NCBI RefSeq assembly: GCF_011045835.1
Contig: NZ_CP047349.1
Coordinates: 744,001 to 808,000, forward strand
Source of the DNA: Proteus terrae subsp. cibarius
Lineage (GTDB): Bacteria > Pseudomonadota > Gammaproteobacteria > Enterobacterales > Enterobacteriaceae
Length of the DNA stretch: 64,000 nt
Reading direction: 5' to 3'
Below, piece after piece: positions 18,538 through 27,411 of this stretch. The notes under the pieces were generated by a model. It ran no database searches. It worked only from the letters and a program-made list of their open reading frames with translations, and had not been told where the DNA came from. A program made the position numbers and the translations under genes. How positions within the stretch are numbered: position 1 is the stretch's first letter; each line of letters begins with the position of its first letter.

Positions 18538-19860
18538 TTAGCCATTGGCAACAGCTTTATATTCCATGATCTCAATAATTTGAACATCGGTATGTTGCAT
18601 TGCACGGCTTGCTAATGCACACAAATTTTCAATAGTAGAATCAACGTCATGAGCGACAATACCGTCATTACCTGTCACATAAGTGTTATCTAGAGCCATT
18701 AATACAGCTTTATAAGCCGCACTTGCTCCTGTTGAGACTTTCATCGCACAGCTATTAGATGCACCATCACAAATCACACCGCTGATATCACCAATCATGC
18801 TACTAATTGCCATCGCCATAGATTCGTAACGTTCATCCATTAGCCATGCAATTGCGCCAGCAGCGCCCATTGATGCTGTTGTTGCTGCGCATAACGCAGA
18901 TAGTGCCGGAAACTTATGGTGAATATATATTGCCAGTAAATGGGAAAGCATTAATGCTCTTGCCATTTTTTCTTCGCCAACTTGTAAATATTCAGCAACG
19001 ACCACAACAGGCATCGTTGCGGCAATACCTTGGTTGCCTGAGCCGGAGTTACTCATTGCGGGTAAAACGGCACCACCCATACGTGCATCAGAGGCTGCAG
19101 AAGTACGGATCATGATTTCTGATAATAAATCTTTTGCTAATAAGCCACGCTGTTGTTGGCGTTGTAACGTTTGTCCAATATGTAAACCATAAGTATTGTT
19201 CAAACCTTCTTTTGATAACGCATCATTTAAGTGTGCTGACTCAAGGATAAAAGAAATTTCTTCTACTGGAGTTTGAGTCACAAACTGGTAAATTTCTTGG
19301 GTATTAGTTTGGGTTAACGTTTCTTTTATTTCACAAGGTGATGCAGACTGTTCTGTACCATTGCAAGTGTTATCAAGAACAACATGACCGTTATGAATAA
19401 TTTTGACGATATTAGTATGATTACCGGCAATAATTACTGTTGCGCTATTTTCACCATCTTCCACAGTCACTTCGCTATAAAGAACTTCTTGGCATGCTTT
19501 TTTAATTGAAACGTTTACAATGCCAGCAGCTAATAGCGCTTTACTTTGCTCAACATGATCAGGAGTCGCATTCTTTAATACTTCAAGGCCAGCTTTACAA
19601 TCGCCACCAACGGCACCTAAGCTTGCGGCGATGGATAATCCCACCATACCTGTACCCGGCACTGTAACACCCATACCGTTTTTCATTAAATTAGGGGAGA
19701 CTTCAGCACTAATGCGGGTAATCGCGTGTTGTAAGTAACTTGCTGCAGTTGCAGCCGCCAATGCAAGCGAGATAGGTTCTGTACAACCTAAAGCGGGTTT
19801 AACTTGTTGCTTAACTGCCGCTATCAATATTTTCCAACGAGAAGATAATTGTTCTTTCAT
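18538..19860 (-). CDS. cyuA: CyuA, L-cysteine desulfidase (YhaM/UPF0597 family)
   Basis: An iron-sulfur enzyme of 440 residues that breaks L-cysteine into pyruvate, ammonia and sulfide, mainly under anaerobic conditions. Conserved blocks include [18 protein letters not shown] near residue 26, [21 protein letters not shown], the block from [15 protein letters not shown] to SNSGSGNQG in the middle, and [18 protein letters not shown] near the end. The cysteines of the cluster are present. The frame is open to a TTG at 19893. The ATG at 19860 aligns with E. coli CyuA and is preferred, although its ribosome site is weak. In E. coli it pairs with the transporter CyuP and regulator CyuR; neither is adjacent here. 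Its pyruvate product links it in theme, but not in operon, to the btsT unit. Confidence 0.9.
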   Translation of the reverse strand: MKEQLSSRWKILIAAVKQQVKPALGCTEPISLALAAATAASYLQHAITRISAEVSPNLMKNGMGVTVPGTGMVGLSIAASLGAVGGDCKAGLEVLKNATPDHVEQSKALLAAGIVNVSIKKACQEVLYSEVTVEDGENSATVIIAGNHTNIVKIIHNGHVVLDNTCNGTEQSASPCEIKETLTQTNTQEIYQFVTQTPVEEISFILESAHLNDALSKEGLNNTYGLHIGQTLQRQQQRGLLAKDLLSEIMIRTSAASDARMGGAVLPAMSNSGSGNQGIAATMPVVVVAEYLQVGEEKMARALMLSHLLAIYIHHKFPALSALCAATTASMGAAGAIAWLMDERYESMAMAISSMIGDISGVICDGASNSCAMKVSTGASAAYKAVLMALDNTYVTGNDGIVAHDVDSTIENLCALASRAMQHTDVQIIEIMEYKAVANG

Positions 19861-20503
19861 TGCATACATCCAATAAACAGTATGAGAATTCAAAGGGTTA
19901 TTCTATTTTTAATACTCCCATCATACTTAATTTATTGGAGAAAGTTTTTTCTGAATTTACTAACATTGTACAAATTTTGAGAAAATATTCCCCTTTGTAG
20001 CTTCTATGTTGGTAATTTTTTCCACACAAAATAAAAACAAACGTTTTGGCTCTTTAATGTAATTTATGAGTGCTAAAGAAGGGCGGTTTTGTATCTAATG
20101 TATAAATTAAGGAAGATAAAAAATGAAGATAAATAAAATAATTTAAGAAATTAACAGTGAGATTAAATAAAAAGGCAATAGAACGAATACACAATTCTAT
20201 TGCTAGTATAATGATCATACTTAATGTGGGCTAACTCAGGATTGTTAAAATAAAAATAATGAGTGAGTATTTTCAATATTGCATTTTTATTTTAACAAAA
20301 CAAATAATAGGCTTATTGTTTTTTAGTGTATAAGAATAATGCTTTATATTTTTGTTAATATTTTCATAATGATATTTTTTAATGTTTTATTTAAAAATGA
20401 AGAGTTAAATATATTTTTAGAAAAACAGATAATTGATTTTTAGTTATAAAAATCACAATAAAATACCTTTATTTATTTTTAATATGTTTATTATTTGAAA
20501 ATA
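19861..20503. other. Gene-free AT-rich region between cyuA and dcuC
   Basis: About 640 bases without a convincing gene on either strand. It must contain the cyuA promoter at its left end. The most notable element is a 16-bp perfect inverted repeat at 20242-20298, listed separately. I see no other structured feature apart from the dcuC terminator at its right edge. Confidence 0.6.
20242..20298. repeat. 16-bp perfect inverted repeat
   Basis: TTGTTAAAATAAAAAT (20242-20257) is the exact reverse complement of ATTTTTATTTTAACAA (20283-20298), with a 25-base loop. Arms this AT-rich can arise by chance more easily than GC-rich ones, but 16 perfect pairs is long. No T-tract terminator geometry and no flanking target duplication were seen. 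Confidence 0.6.
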
Positions 20504-20531
20504 ACCTGAAGCAACAAATATTGCTTCAGGT
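20504..20531 (-). terminator. Hairpin terminator after dcuC
   Basis: ACCTGAAGCAA and TTGCTTCAGGT form an 11-bp stem with a six-base loop. On the minus strand it is followed by a T-rich stretch, so it terminates the pepT-dcuC operon. Confidence 0.75.
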
Positions 20532-20538
20532 ATATTTA

Positions 20539-21906
20539 TCAATAATAGAAGATAGCAATAATAGTACTGTGGAATATAAAACCAACCATAAGCGGTATTG
20601 CTGTCCGTTTTACAACATCAAATGGTTGCAATTTCGCGCCACTAGATACTGCAATAATAACCCCTGCCACTGGAGACATACCTCGTCCCATATGTGATGC
20701 TTGTTGCATTGGTAAAATCATCGCAATTGGGTTTACACCCATGCTATGGGCAATTTGTGGAATAAGTTCAACGAATGCAAGGAAAGGCGCATTACCTGAA
20801 CCCATAATAATCGCGGCAGCTAATGTCACGATAGCGAAGACCAATGCCATTGCAAATGGTGGTAAGCCAACAGATTCCGCCATCACGATCAGGCTGTCAA
20901 TTGCACCACTGACTTTAATACCATGAGCAAAAACACCTGCTGCGACTAATAAGCCCACAACGTTACTAAATGCAGAACCCATACCCTTTAAGAAATGCTG
21001 GAAACCTGCACACACTGATTTAAAATCACGTAAGCGTAATGTTTCAATTAGCATACAAATTGCCATTGAAATCAATACGATTGTGACTACATCAAGGTGA
21101 ATGCCTTTAACAAATAGGCTTGATGAACTTACTGCCATAATAATAGGTAACATTGGCAGTAAGGCATAAAAGCCGGGTACATTTTTATCACTCTTTGCTT
21201 CTTCAGACATTTTGCCTAATTGAGGCACAAATCCGGCTTTGCGGTCACAATGGCGTTGCCAGAAGATATGTGTAATACCAACAGCGAATACGGTTGCAAT
21301 CGCCGCAGGGCCTTGGTAATAAAGCACATATTCGACAACCCCTAAGTCAACGGCTTTTGCACCACGAATGGCATCAATGGCAGTTGGGGTGTAAGCAACA
21401 CCTAATGAAGTTGCAATCACACCCGCAGCCGATGCTGGAGATAAGCCAAGTCCTATCATAATCGGGAACATCGTACCCATTAATAGAACGGCCAATCCAG
21501 TTGCTGAAGGAATAGCAAGTTGCAAAATACTAGCGAGTAAAAACGAGAAAAATAGCAGCACATAAGGTGAGCGCATATTTTTCAATGGACGAGTTGCAAC
21601 ACGAACAACGGCCTCATTGGCGCCAATATGATCCATATAATGTGCAAACCCCATCAGTGCCATGATCATTAAACCAAGATCAGCCGCACGACTACTAAAG
21701 AGATCACGCATTACTTCAAAAGGATCTAACCAACCGATACCTGTTGTTTTGACATTTTTAGGAAGAATATCTCCCCAACCAAACATCATTGTTAGCGCCA
21801 TTAAGGCTAAACCAGCAACTAACAAAACAGGCTCTGCTTTATATCCTTTCAAGATCATTCTAGCGACAATAACAACGACAATTAAGACCGCAAGAATTTG
21901 GATCAT
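20539..21906 (-). CDS. dcuC: DcuC-family anaerobic C4-dicarboxylate transporter
   Basis: A 455-residue polytopic inner-membrane protein with about a dozen hydrophobic segments. It aligns along its length with E. coli DcuC. The C-terminal third is clearest: MGSGNAPFLAFVELIPQIAH, then QQASHMGRGMSPVAGV and PFDVVKRTAIP. The family exchanges or effluxes succinate, fumarate and related C4-dicarboxylates during anaerobic growth. Similarity to E. coli DcuC is moderate in the N-terminal half, so the substrate may differ. The start codon overlaps the pepT stop (ATGA), so the two are translationally coupled. Pairing with a peptidase suggests use of peptide-derived dicarboxylates such as aspartate, but that is inference. 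Confidence 0.85.
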   Translation of the reverse strand: MIQILAVLIVVVIVARMILKGYKAEPVLLVAGLALMALTMMFGWGDILPKNVKTTGIGWLDPFEVMRDLFSSRAADLGLMIMALMGFAHYMDHIGANEAVVRVATRPLKNMRSPYVLLFFSFLLASILQLAIPSATGLAVLLMGTMFPIMIGLGLSPASAAGVIATSLGVAYTPTAIDAIRGAKAVDLGVVEYVLYYQGPAAIATVFAVGITHIFWQRHCDRKAGFVPQLGKMSEEAKSDKNVPGFYALLPMLPIIMAVSSSSLFVKGIHLDVVTIVLISMAICMLIETLRLRDFKSVCAGFQHFLKGMGSAFSNVVGLLVAAGVFAHGIKVSGAIDSLIVMAESVGLPPFAMALVFAIVTLAAAIIMGSGNAPFLAFVELIPQIAHSMGVNPIAMILPMQQASHMGRGMSPVAGVIIAVSSGAKLQPFDVVKRTAIPLMVGFIFHSTIIAIFYY

Positions 21907-23156
21907 GCTTTAGCTCCAGGTGCAAAGCGCTCAGCCGTGATCTTAACGACAGATTTTAAGACATCACTGGCAGCGTAAAGCGATTTAACGGGTAGATATT
22001 CATAAATAGAGTGGAAGTTATGAGCACCAGTAAAGATATTAGGACAAGGCAGACCATTTTGAGAGAGTGCTGCGCCATCATAACCACCACGCATTGGAAT
22101 TGGGCGAGGGGTAATACCATTTGCTTCATAAGCAGCCACAGCAATATCGATAGGATAGCGATTATCGCCTTGTAGGCTATTAAATACGTTGGCATAACGG
22201 TCAGCAAGTTTACAAGCTACAGAACCTTCACCCCATAAACCTTCACAATAATCAGAAAGTTGCTTTAAAAATGCCATACGTTGTGCATAACCTTTTTCGG
22301 TGAAATCACGCACATCCATTTTTAATACAGTACGGGCACTATTACCTGCTAATTGTTTGACCCAATAATAACCTTCACGGCCTTCGGTATATTCAGGTGC
22401 TTCACCGCCAGGTAACATGGCAACAAATTTATGTGCCATTAACAGTGAGTTTTTTAATTTACCTTTGGCTGACATTGGGTGAGCCGATGCACCTGTAAAG
22501 GTAATTTCGACATCTCCTGCATTCCAGTTTTCATACACTAATTCACCAATACCACAGCAATCTAAGGTATAGGCAAAATCAGCACCGAATTCTTTAGTAT
22601 CAAAGACTTTTGCACCACGTAAACCTTGTTCTTCATCGGGTACAAAACCAATTTTAACCGTACCATGTTTCACTTCAGGATGCTGTTTAAAGTACTGCAA
22701 CATATCCATAATTGAGGCGATAGCGGCTTTATCGTCAGCGCCTAATAAGCTAGTACCATCGGTTACGATAATATCGTCACCAATATAGTTTTCTAATTCA
22801 GGAAACTCGCTTTGACGTAAAAAGATCTCAAGTTCTTCATTTAAGCAAAGATCGCCACCTTTATAAGGTAGAATTTGCGCTTTGGTATCATTAGTTTGTT
22901 CAGCACTGGTATCTAAATGGCCAAAAAAAGCAACGGTTGGAACTTCATAGTCAAGATTAGAAGGCAGTGTTGCGGTAACAATCGCAGTATCACGAATTTT
23001 GATATCTTCAACACCTAAAGTTTTTAACTCTTCGACTAATTGTAGAGCTAGGACTCGCTGACCTTCCGAAGAAGGCATAATACCAGCTGCGCCATTTTCC
23101 CTATTTGTGGTGGTGTTAACTTTTGTATAAGAAATAAACCGTTCAACGAGATTCAT
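21903..23156 (-). CDS. pepT: Peptidase T (M20 tripeptide aminopeptidase)
   Basis: A cytoplasmic zinc aminopeptidase of 417 residues that removes the N-terminal residue from tripeptides. M20 metal-ligand motifs are visible: the histidine of FFGHLDTS, the aspartate of LLGADDKAA, the glutamates of PDEEQG, the aspartate of YTLDCCGIGEL, and the late histidine of NFHSIYEYLP. The D-C-C-G at the fourth motif is unusual, because E. coli PepT has D-G-G there. The length and the start MNLVERFISYTKVNT fit the family. It is the first gene of an operon with dcuC (4-base overlap). E. coli pepT is anaerobically induced through FNR, but I see no convincing FNR site upstream here. Confidence 0.93.
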   Translation of the reverse strand: MNLVERFISYTKVNTTTNRENGAAGIMPSSEGQRVLALQLVEELKTLGVEDIKIRDTAIVTATLPSNLDYEVPTVAFFGHLDTSAEQTNDTKAQILPYKGGDLCLNEELEIFLRQSEFPELENYIGDDIIVTDGTSLLGADDKAAIASIMDMLQYFKQHPEVKHGTVKIGFVPDEEQGLRGAKVFDTKEFGADFAYTLDCCGIGELVYENWNAGDVEITFTGASAHPMSAKGKLKNSLLMAHKFVAMLPGGEAPEYTEGREGYYWVKQLAGNSARTVLKMDVRDFTEKGYAQRMAFLKQLSDYCEGLWGEGSVACKLADRYANVFNSLQGDNRYPIDIAVAAYEANGITPRPIPMRGGYDGAALSQNGLPCPNIFTGAHNFHSIYEYLPVKSLYAASDVLKSVVKITAERFAPGAKA

Positions 23157-23538
23157 GACAATACTCCATTGTGTTTTTAATTGTATTCTCTGTATTAATA
23201 CTTACTTATTTCATTTATTAGAAAAGACTAACACTTACTTGTATCATAAAAAAAACAATAGGGAATTATAGAAAAATTATTATTTTTACAATAAATTTTT
23301 AATGTTAATTATTATTTAATTTTTGGTTTTCTTTTTATTAGAAAAAATAGTGTTTTTTGTAGATGAGGTTATTTTTATTTACTACACTACCTTTGGTTTT
23401 ATGAGTTTAATTGTTAAATTTTTTTAATTTATACTTATCACTTTATTATAATTAATGTGTTTTTTTTAACGATTAAGTTTTTTTTCTGAAAATACACACT
23501 GTTTATTAAAAAAAAGAAGAGAGAATTGATATATAAAG
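23157..23538. other. AT-rich intergenic region between pepT and the first AT-rich gene pair
   Basis: About 380 bases of very AT-rich sequence with homopolymer A and T runs. It must hold the pepT promoter (leftward) and a promoter for the gene at 23539-24870. I see no RNA gene, clear operator or repeat. Confidence 0.5.
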
Positions 23539-24870
23539 GTGGTAGTGAGATTAAAATATTATTTATATATAAATAATATGAGTATTTTTATAATGATTGA
23601 TATCAATGAAGTTGGTAAAAAAATACTGTTTACTTCTAATAAAATAGTCTCTATAGGTGAAAAGATAAAATTATCTATTTCTAACTTACCTATCAAGGTG
23701 AAGAATACAATAAGTGAATTCATTCATCCAAATCGCTATGAAAATAAAATAGTCTTTAATACAAAGAATACGTTTTTAAAACCTGAATATTTAATAATTA
23801 GTAATGAAGAAAAAAATTATATAGGCAATAAAAGAGTAGAGTCTACTCCTATAGGCGATAAAACGATAGCGTCTGATCCTGTAGACAATAGAATAAATTT
23901 TTCAAAAGAGAGCTTGCAAATTTTAAATGAAAGATTACAAGTTTTGAGTGATATTGAACTTCCAAATGGGGATTTAGTTCCAATTGATGAGGCTATTGAT
24001 GCTCTTCATTTATGTCAACAAGATAGTCTATTAAAGAGTAAGTTATCATTAATTGATTATATTACTGATATGAATTTTAAATCATCCATAAAAACCAAAA
24101 TAGAGTTATCAAATAAATTAGATGATAATTTAAATATATCTGATTCAAAAGACATATTTAAAGGTCAATATGAATATATAAACTTAGATGCTCATAAAAA
24201 TGAACAAATAACCATTACTAATCCACACTATGATAGTATTAATGAACAAATAGCCATTACTAATTCACACTATAATCGTATAAATGAAAGTAAAAATTCT
24301 TTTGAAAAAAAATATTTTAAATCTTTCTTGCTTCAAATAACAAAAGATATTTCATTATTAGATAGATTATCAGATGATAATAACAGTTATGGATATGTAT
24401 TTCTTGCTAAAGTCGCTAACTATTTAGAAGATTATAATAAAAATAAAGGACAAGAAAAAACTGACTGTTTTAATAAAGATACTTATTTAAAAAAACTGTC
24501 TAGTTCAGATTATTTTTTTAAATTAAATAAAAGAGTTAATGATATTATTTATTTGCAATATTTAAAGAAAGAACAAAGCACTTATGAAAATAGTGTTGTA
24601 GAAAAAATCATCGTCACAGATAACAATACTTTAAATGAAGGTGAAAAATTACAAGAGGCAGAAAAACAGAAAAAAATTTTTGTTGTTCATGATAAATCAG
24701 ATGAAAATAATATGTCAATAATAGAAAAACAGCATAAAGATCAACTTACTTTGATTAATAATGATAATTTATTTGATGAGTTTTTATCTGATATAGACAA
24801 TCAACTTAATATAGCGAATGAAAATAAAAACCTTACACTAAAAGAGTTATTGGCAAAGGTGAAAAAATAG
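23539..24870 (+). CDS. Unknown AT-rich protein (first pair, gene 1)
   Basis: A 443-residue hydrophilic protein that I do not recognise. Codons are almost entirely A/T-ending, unlike its neighbours. There is no signal peptide or clear membrane helix. It contains a near-tandem repeat around residues 225-252 (EQITITNPHYDSIN then EQIAITNSHYNRIN), predicted helical stretches, and a Lys/Glu-rich C-terminal third. The segment SLLKSKLSLIDYI and a later DRLSD...FLAK...LEDYNK block resemble parts of the next gene's product. The start is uncertain: GTG at 23539 lies on a purine-rich stretch, while ATGs at 23578 and 23593 lack a ribosome site. The composition suggests horizontal acquisition. A secreted effector or surface-associated role is possible but unproven. 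Confidence 0.7.
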   Translation: MVVRLKYYLYINNMSIFIMIDINEVGKKILFTSNKIVSIGEKIKLSISNLPIKVKNTISEFIHPNRYENKIVFNTKNTFLKPEYLIISNEEKNYIGNKRVESTPIGDKTIASDPVDNRINFSKESLQILNERLQVLSDIELPNGDLVPIDEAIDALHLCQQDSLLKSKLSLIDYITDMNFKSSIKTKIELSNKLDDNLNISDSKDIFKGQYEYINLDAHKNEQITITNPHYDSINEQIAITNSHYNRINESKNSFEKKYFKSFLLQITKDISLLDRLSDDNNSYGYVFLAKVANYLEDYNKNKGQEKTDCFNKDTYLKKLSSSDYFFKLNKRVNDIIYLQYLKKEQSTYENSVVEKIIVTDNNTLNEGEKLQEAEKQKKIFVVHDKSDENNMSIIEKQHKDQLTLINNDNLFDEFLSDIDNQLNIANENKNLTLKELLAKVKK

Positions 24871-24967
24871 CAGTGTCATTTTAACCTCTGTATCTATTTT
24901 AATTAATTTTAAATATATAAATTATATATAATTTAAAAATAAAAAGTTTTTTATAGATGGAGGATAA

Positions 24968-25018
24968 ATGAAAGAAGAAGAGAAAACAAAATATAAAATA
25001 GTGCCTATAATAAACTAA
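24968..25018 (+). CDS. Possible 16-residue leader peptide
   Basis: A 16-codon frame (MKEEEKTKYKIVPIIN) with a near-perfect ribosome site, GGAGGA, ending four bases before its ATG. That is better than the site of the following gene. It stops five bases before the first possible start at 25023, so ribosomes finishing here could re-initiate on the next gene. It is in a different frame and its own function is unknown. A chance short frame cannot be excluded. Confidence 0.4.
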   Translation: MKEEEKTKYKIVPIIN

Positions 25019-25031
25019 TGGGATGATAATA

Positions 25032-25832
25032 ATGATTATCGAAAGTATAGGTGGGCTAGAACAAAAAAGTTCATTAAATGTATTAAATCAATCATCAAGT
25101 GCTGATTTTAACATTAAACTTAACTCAGTATTATTAGTAGAAAACTCAGTAAATGAATTTTTTGATGTTAACTCTTTAAATGAGAACGATCTAACGGAAG
25201 ATGAACCCATTTATATGGAAATGGGTAAGAGTTTAGATAATGTTACCAATTCTTATGACGTTAATTATGATAATAATTCCGATACTTATCTTTTTGATAA
25301 AAGTTTATCCATTAATAATAAAAAATTTAACTTTTTTGTTGATTTAAGTAAGAAAGAAATAGAGCTAATATTTAGTTACTTAAAAAATAAAAACTATGAT
25401 GTTAATAAATTGAAAAATATAAATTCATTGATTTATTCTATTGATGATTTAATGAAAGATGTTGTTGAAGAAAGTATTTATGAAACAATGAATAATGATT
25501 GTTCTTTAAGTGAAAAATTAGATTTAATTGATGCTTTATCTGAAATTGTTTCTGAAAATAAAAAAATAAAAGGAAGTTTTAAAGATAATCTAATCCGAAG
25601 ATTAAGTGATGTCTCATTAAATGAGTTATTTTCTTTATGTGATAAGTATGAAGAGCAATATGAAATAGAAGGATCTTTCTTAATTAGTAAATTTATTTTT
25701 CAACTTATAGATGATTTTAATAAATTAAATAAAAATAAAAATAAAATAAAATTAAATGAAGATTTAAAAAGAGGCTTAAATTCTATTATTCTTTTAAAAA
25801 GCCTAAAATTAAAAGACAATAATATTATTTAA
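25032..25832 (+). CDS. Unknown AT-rich protein (first pair, gene 2)
   Basis: A protein of about 266 residues, acidic in its first half (many N, D, E and S) and Lys-rich at the end, with no signal peptide or membrane helix. I do not recognise the family. The C-terminal half (about 130-255) is predicted helical: LSKKEIELIFSYLKNKNY, then SLSEKLDLIDALSEIV, FKDNLIRRLSD and FLISKFIFQLIDDFNK. The latter blocks resemble the preceding protein by eye. ATGs at 25023 and 25032 are both possible; GGGA at 25020-25023 is best spaced for the second. It follows a possible leader peptide and ends at a strong bidirectional terminator. Codon use is as extreme as in gene 1, so the two probably arrived together. 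Confidence 0.7.
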   Translation: MIIESIGGLEQKSSLNVLNQSSSADFNIKLNSVLLVENSVNEFFDVNSLNENDLTEDEPIYMEMGKSLDNVTNSYDVNYDNNSDTYLFDKSLSINNKKFNFFVDLSKKEIELIFSYLKNKNYDVNKLKNINSLIYSIDDLMKDVVEESIYETMNNDCSLSEKLDLIDALSEIVSENKKIKGSFKDNLIRRLSDVSLNELFSLCDKYEEQYEIEGSFLISKFIFQLIDDFNKLNKNKNKIKLNEDLKRGLNSIILLKSLKLKDNNII

Positions 25833-25833
25833 C

Positions 25834-25866
25834 AAATTTCCCCCGATCAAAATATCGGGGGAATTT
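25834..25866. terminator. Bidirectional terminator
   Basis: CCCCCGAT and ATCGGGGG form a GC-rich stem with a CAAAAT loop, flanked by AAATTT on the left and AATTTG on the right. It lies between two convergent genes and can serve both. Confidence 0.8.
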
Positions 25867-25871
25867 GATAG

Positions 25872-27212
25872 TTATATATCTAAGCGCTTTGCTTGCCATT
25901 TTCGAGAACGCCAACGCCATGCGTTAGTTAAGCCTCGTAGCCATTCATCACAAAGGAAGCCGATCCAAATACCAATTAAGCCCATTTCCATCTTAATACC
26001 GAGGAAATAACCCACCGGAATTGCGACACCCCACATAAAGCAAATTGCTGTCATCAGAGGGAATTTAGCATCGCCAGCGGCACGCAAGGCATTTACCATT
26101 ACGATATTAAAAGTACGACCCGGTTCTAAAAAGACCGATAAAATAAATAGCGGGATCAATTGGTCAATAATGCGTTGATCTTCTGTAATGGAATACAAAA
26201 TAGGATCACGCATAAACCAATAAACAATAACAACACCAATCGTAAATATCACGCCTGTTTTTAAACTTTTCCAACCACGATTAAAGGCATCATCAAAGCG
26301 TTTAGCGCCAACCAAATGTCCCACAAGAATTTCATTACCAATGCTAATTGCAATACCAAAGAGCATTAAAAATAGTGACAATTGGAAATAGAGAGTTTGT
26401 GCTGCAAGAGGGACTTCGCCCATTAAACCAATAAAGGCAGATGCAGTCATGTAATGTAAGATCCAAACTAGATTTTCACCAGCAGCTGGTAAACCAATGT
26501 GTAGAATTTTTCCAAGCATATTTTTGGACCAGATAAAGAGTTGCCTTGCTTGAAACTTAATGCGTAAACCGTAGAACAATAATCCACACAATAAAATAAC
26601 CGCAATAATACGGCCTACAACAGTAGACCAAGCAACACCGACTAATCCGTATTGTGGTAAACCGAAGAAGCCGTAAAGCACAATCATATTACCAATAACG
26701 GTAACGATGTTGGCGATTAATGTGACATACATGGCGGCTTTTGATTTGCCATAAACTCTCAGACAAGCTGCAAGAATAATCGAAATTGCCTCAGGAATAA
26801 GGCAAATACCTATAATATGTAAATAGTTATAGCCATCTTGCACTAAATGCTCAGGCGTATTCATGATATGTAGAATATTGTAGCCAAAGAAAAGAATGAT
26901 CAAAGCGCTACTAATACCTAGCAAAGAGTTAAAAGCGATAGAAATATGAATGGCTTGGCTGGCTTTTTCTTTTTTACCCGCACCTAAATATTGGGCAATA
27001 ACAACGCTACACCCCACACTAATAAAGCTAAAAATAGTAATAAAAAGATCAAAAACTTGGTTACCGACACCCATTGCTGCTAAGTAAGCGGTCGAAACGT
27101 GGCTTACCATGTAAGTATTAATTAATAGTGTGGCTAGATGTAGGAAAATATCTATAAATATTGGCCAACTAAGAGAAAAAAGCGAGCGATCCGCTACATC
27201 AGACTGATGCAT
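25872..27212 (-). CDS. MATE-family multidrug/Na+ (H+) antiporter
   Basis: A 446-residue inner-membrane transporter of the MATE family with about twelve hydrophobic segments in two similar halves. N-terminal features include SLSWPIFIDIFLHLATLLINTYMVS and the paired asparagine/glycine motif GVGNQVFDLF. The second half begins near residue 240 with HIGLPAAGENLVW. The C-terminal tail is basic (WRWRSRKWQAKR). The start has a good AAGAAGG site. The substrate cannot be deduced; relatives export cationic drugs or metabolites. It stands alone, convergent with the AT-rich pair and divergent from ddh. Confidence 0.88.
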   Translation of the reverse strand: MHQSDVADRSLFSLSWPIFIDIFLHLATLLINTYMVSHVSTAYLAAMGVGNQVFDLFITIFSFISVGCSVVIAQYLGAGKKEKASQAIHISIAFNSLLGISSALIILFFGYNILHIMNTPEHLVQDGYNYLHIIGICLIPEAISIILAACLRVYGKSKAAMYVTLIANIVTVIGNMIVLYGFFGLPQYGLVGVAWSTVVGRIIAVILLCGLLFYGLRIKFQARQLFIWSKNMLGKILHIGLPAAGENLVWILHYMTASAFIGLMGEVPLAAQTLYFQLSLFLMLFGIAISIGNEILVGHLVGAKRFDDAFNRGWKSLKTGVIFTIGVVIVYWFMRDPILYSITEDQRIIDQLIPLFILSVFLEPGRTFNIVMVNALRAAGDAKFPLMTAICFMWGVAIPVGYFLGIKMEMGLIGIWIGFLCDEWLRGLTNAWRWRSRKWQAKRLDI

Positions 27213-27411
27213 TGAAAACCTTCTTAAAAACAGAGTGAAATCGATTTATTAATATAACGTGTAGGAAGATAGGGGATTCTACAAGGTTTATTTATAAGGG
27301 AATAGCACAAATAATGTTTATCTGGCAAAAAAGATATTTATATGGTTTATTCATTGATAACTAATCACTATTATCATTAAGAGATGATTAACGTTAAAGT
27401 CAGGGGAATTA

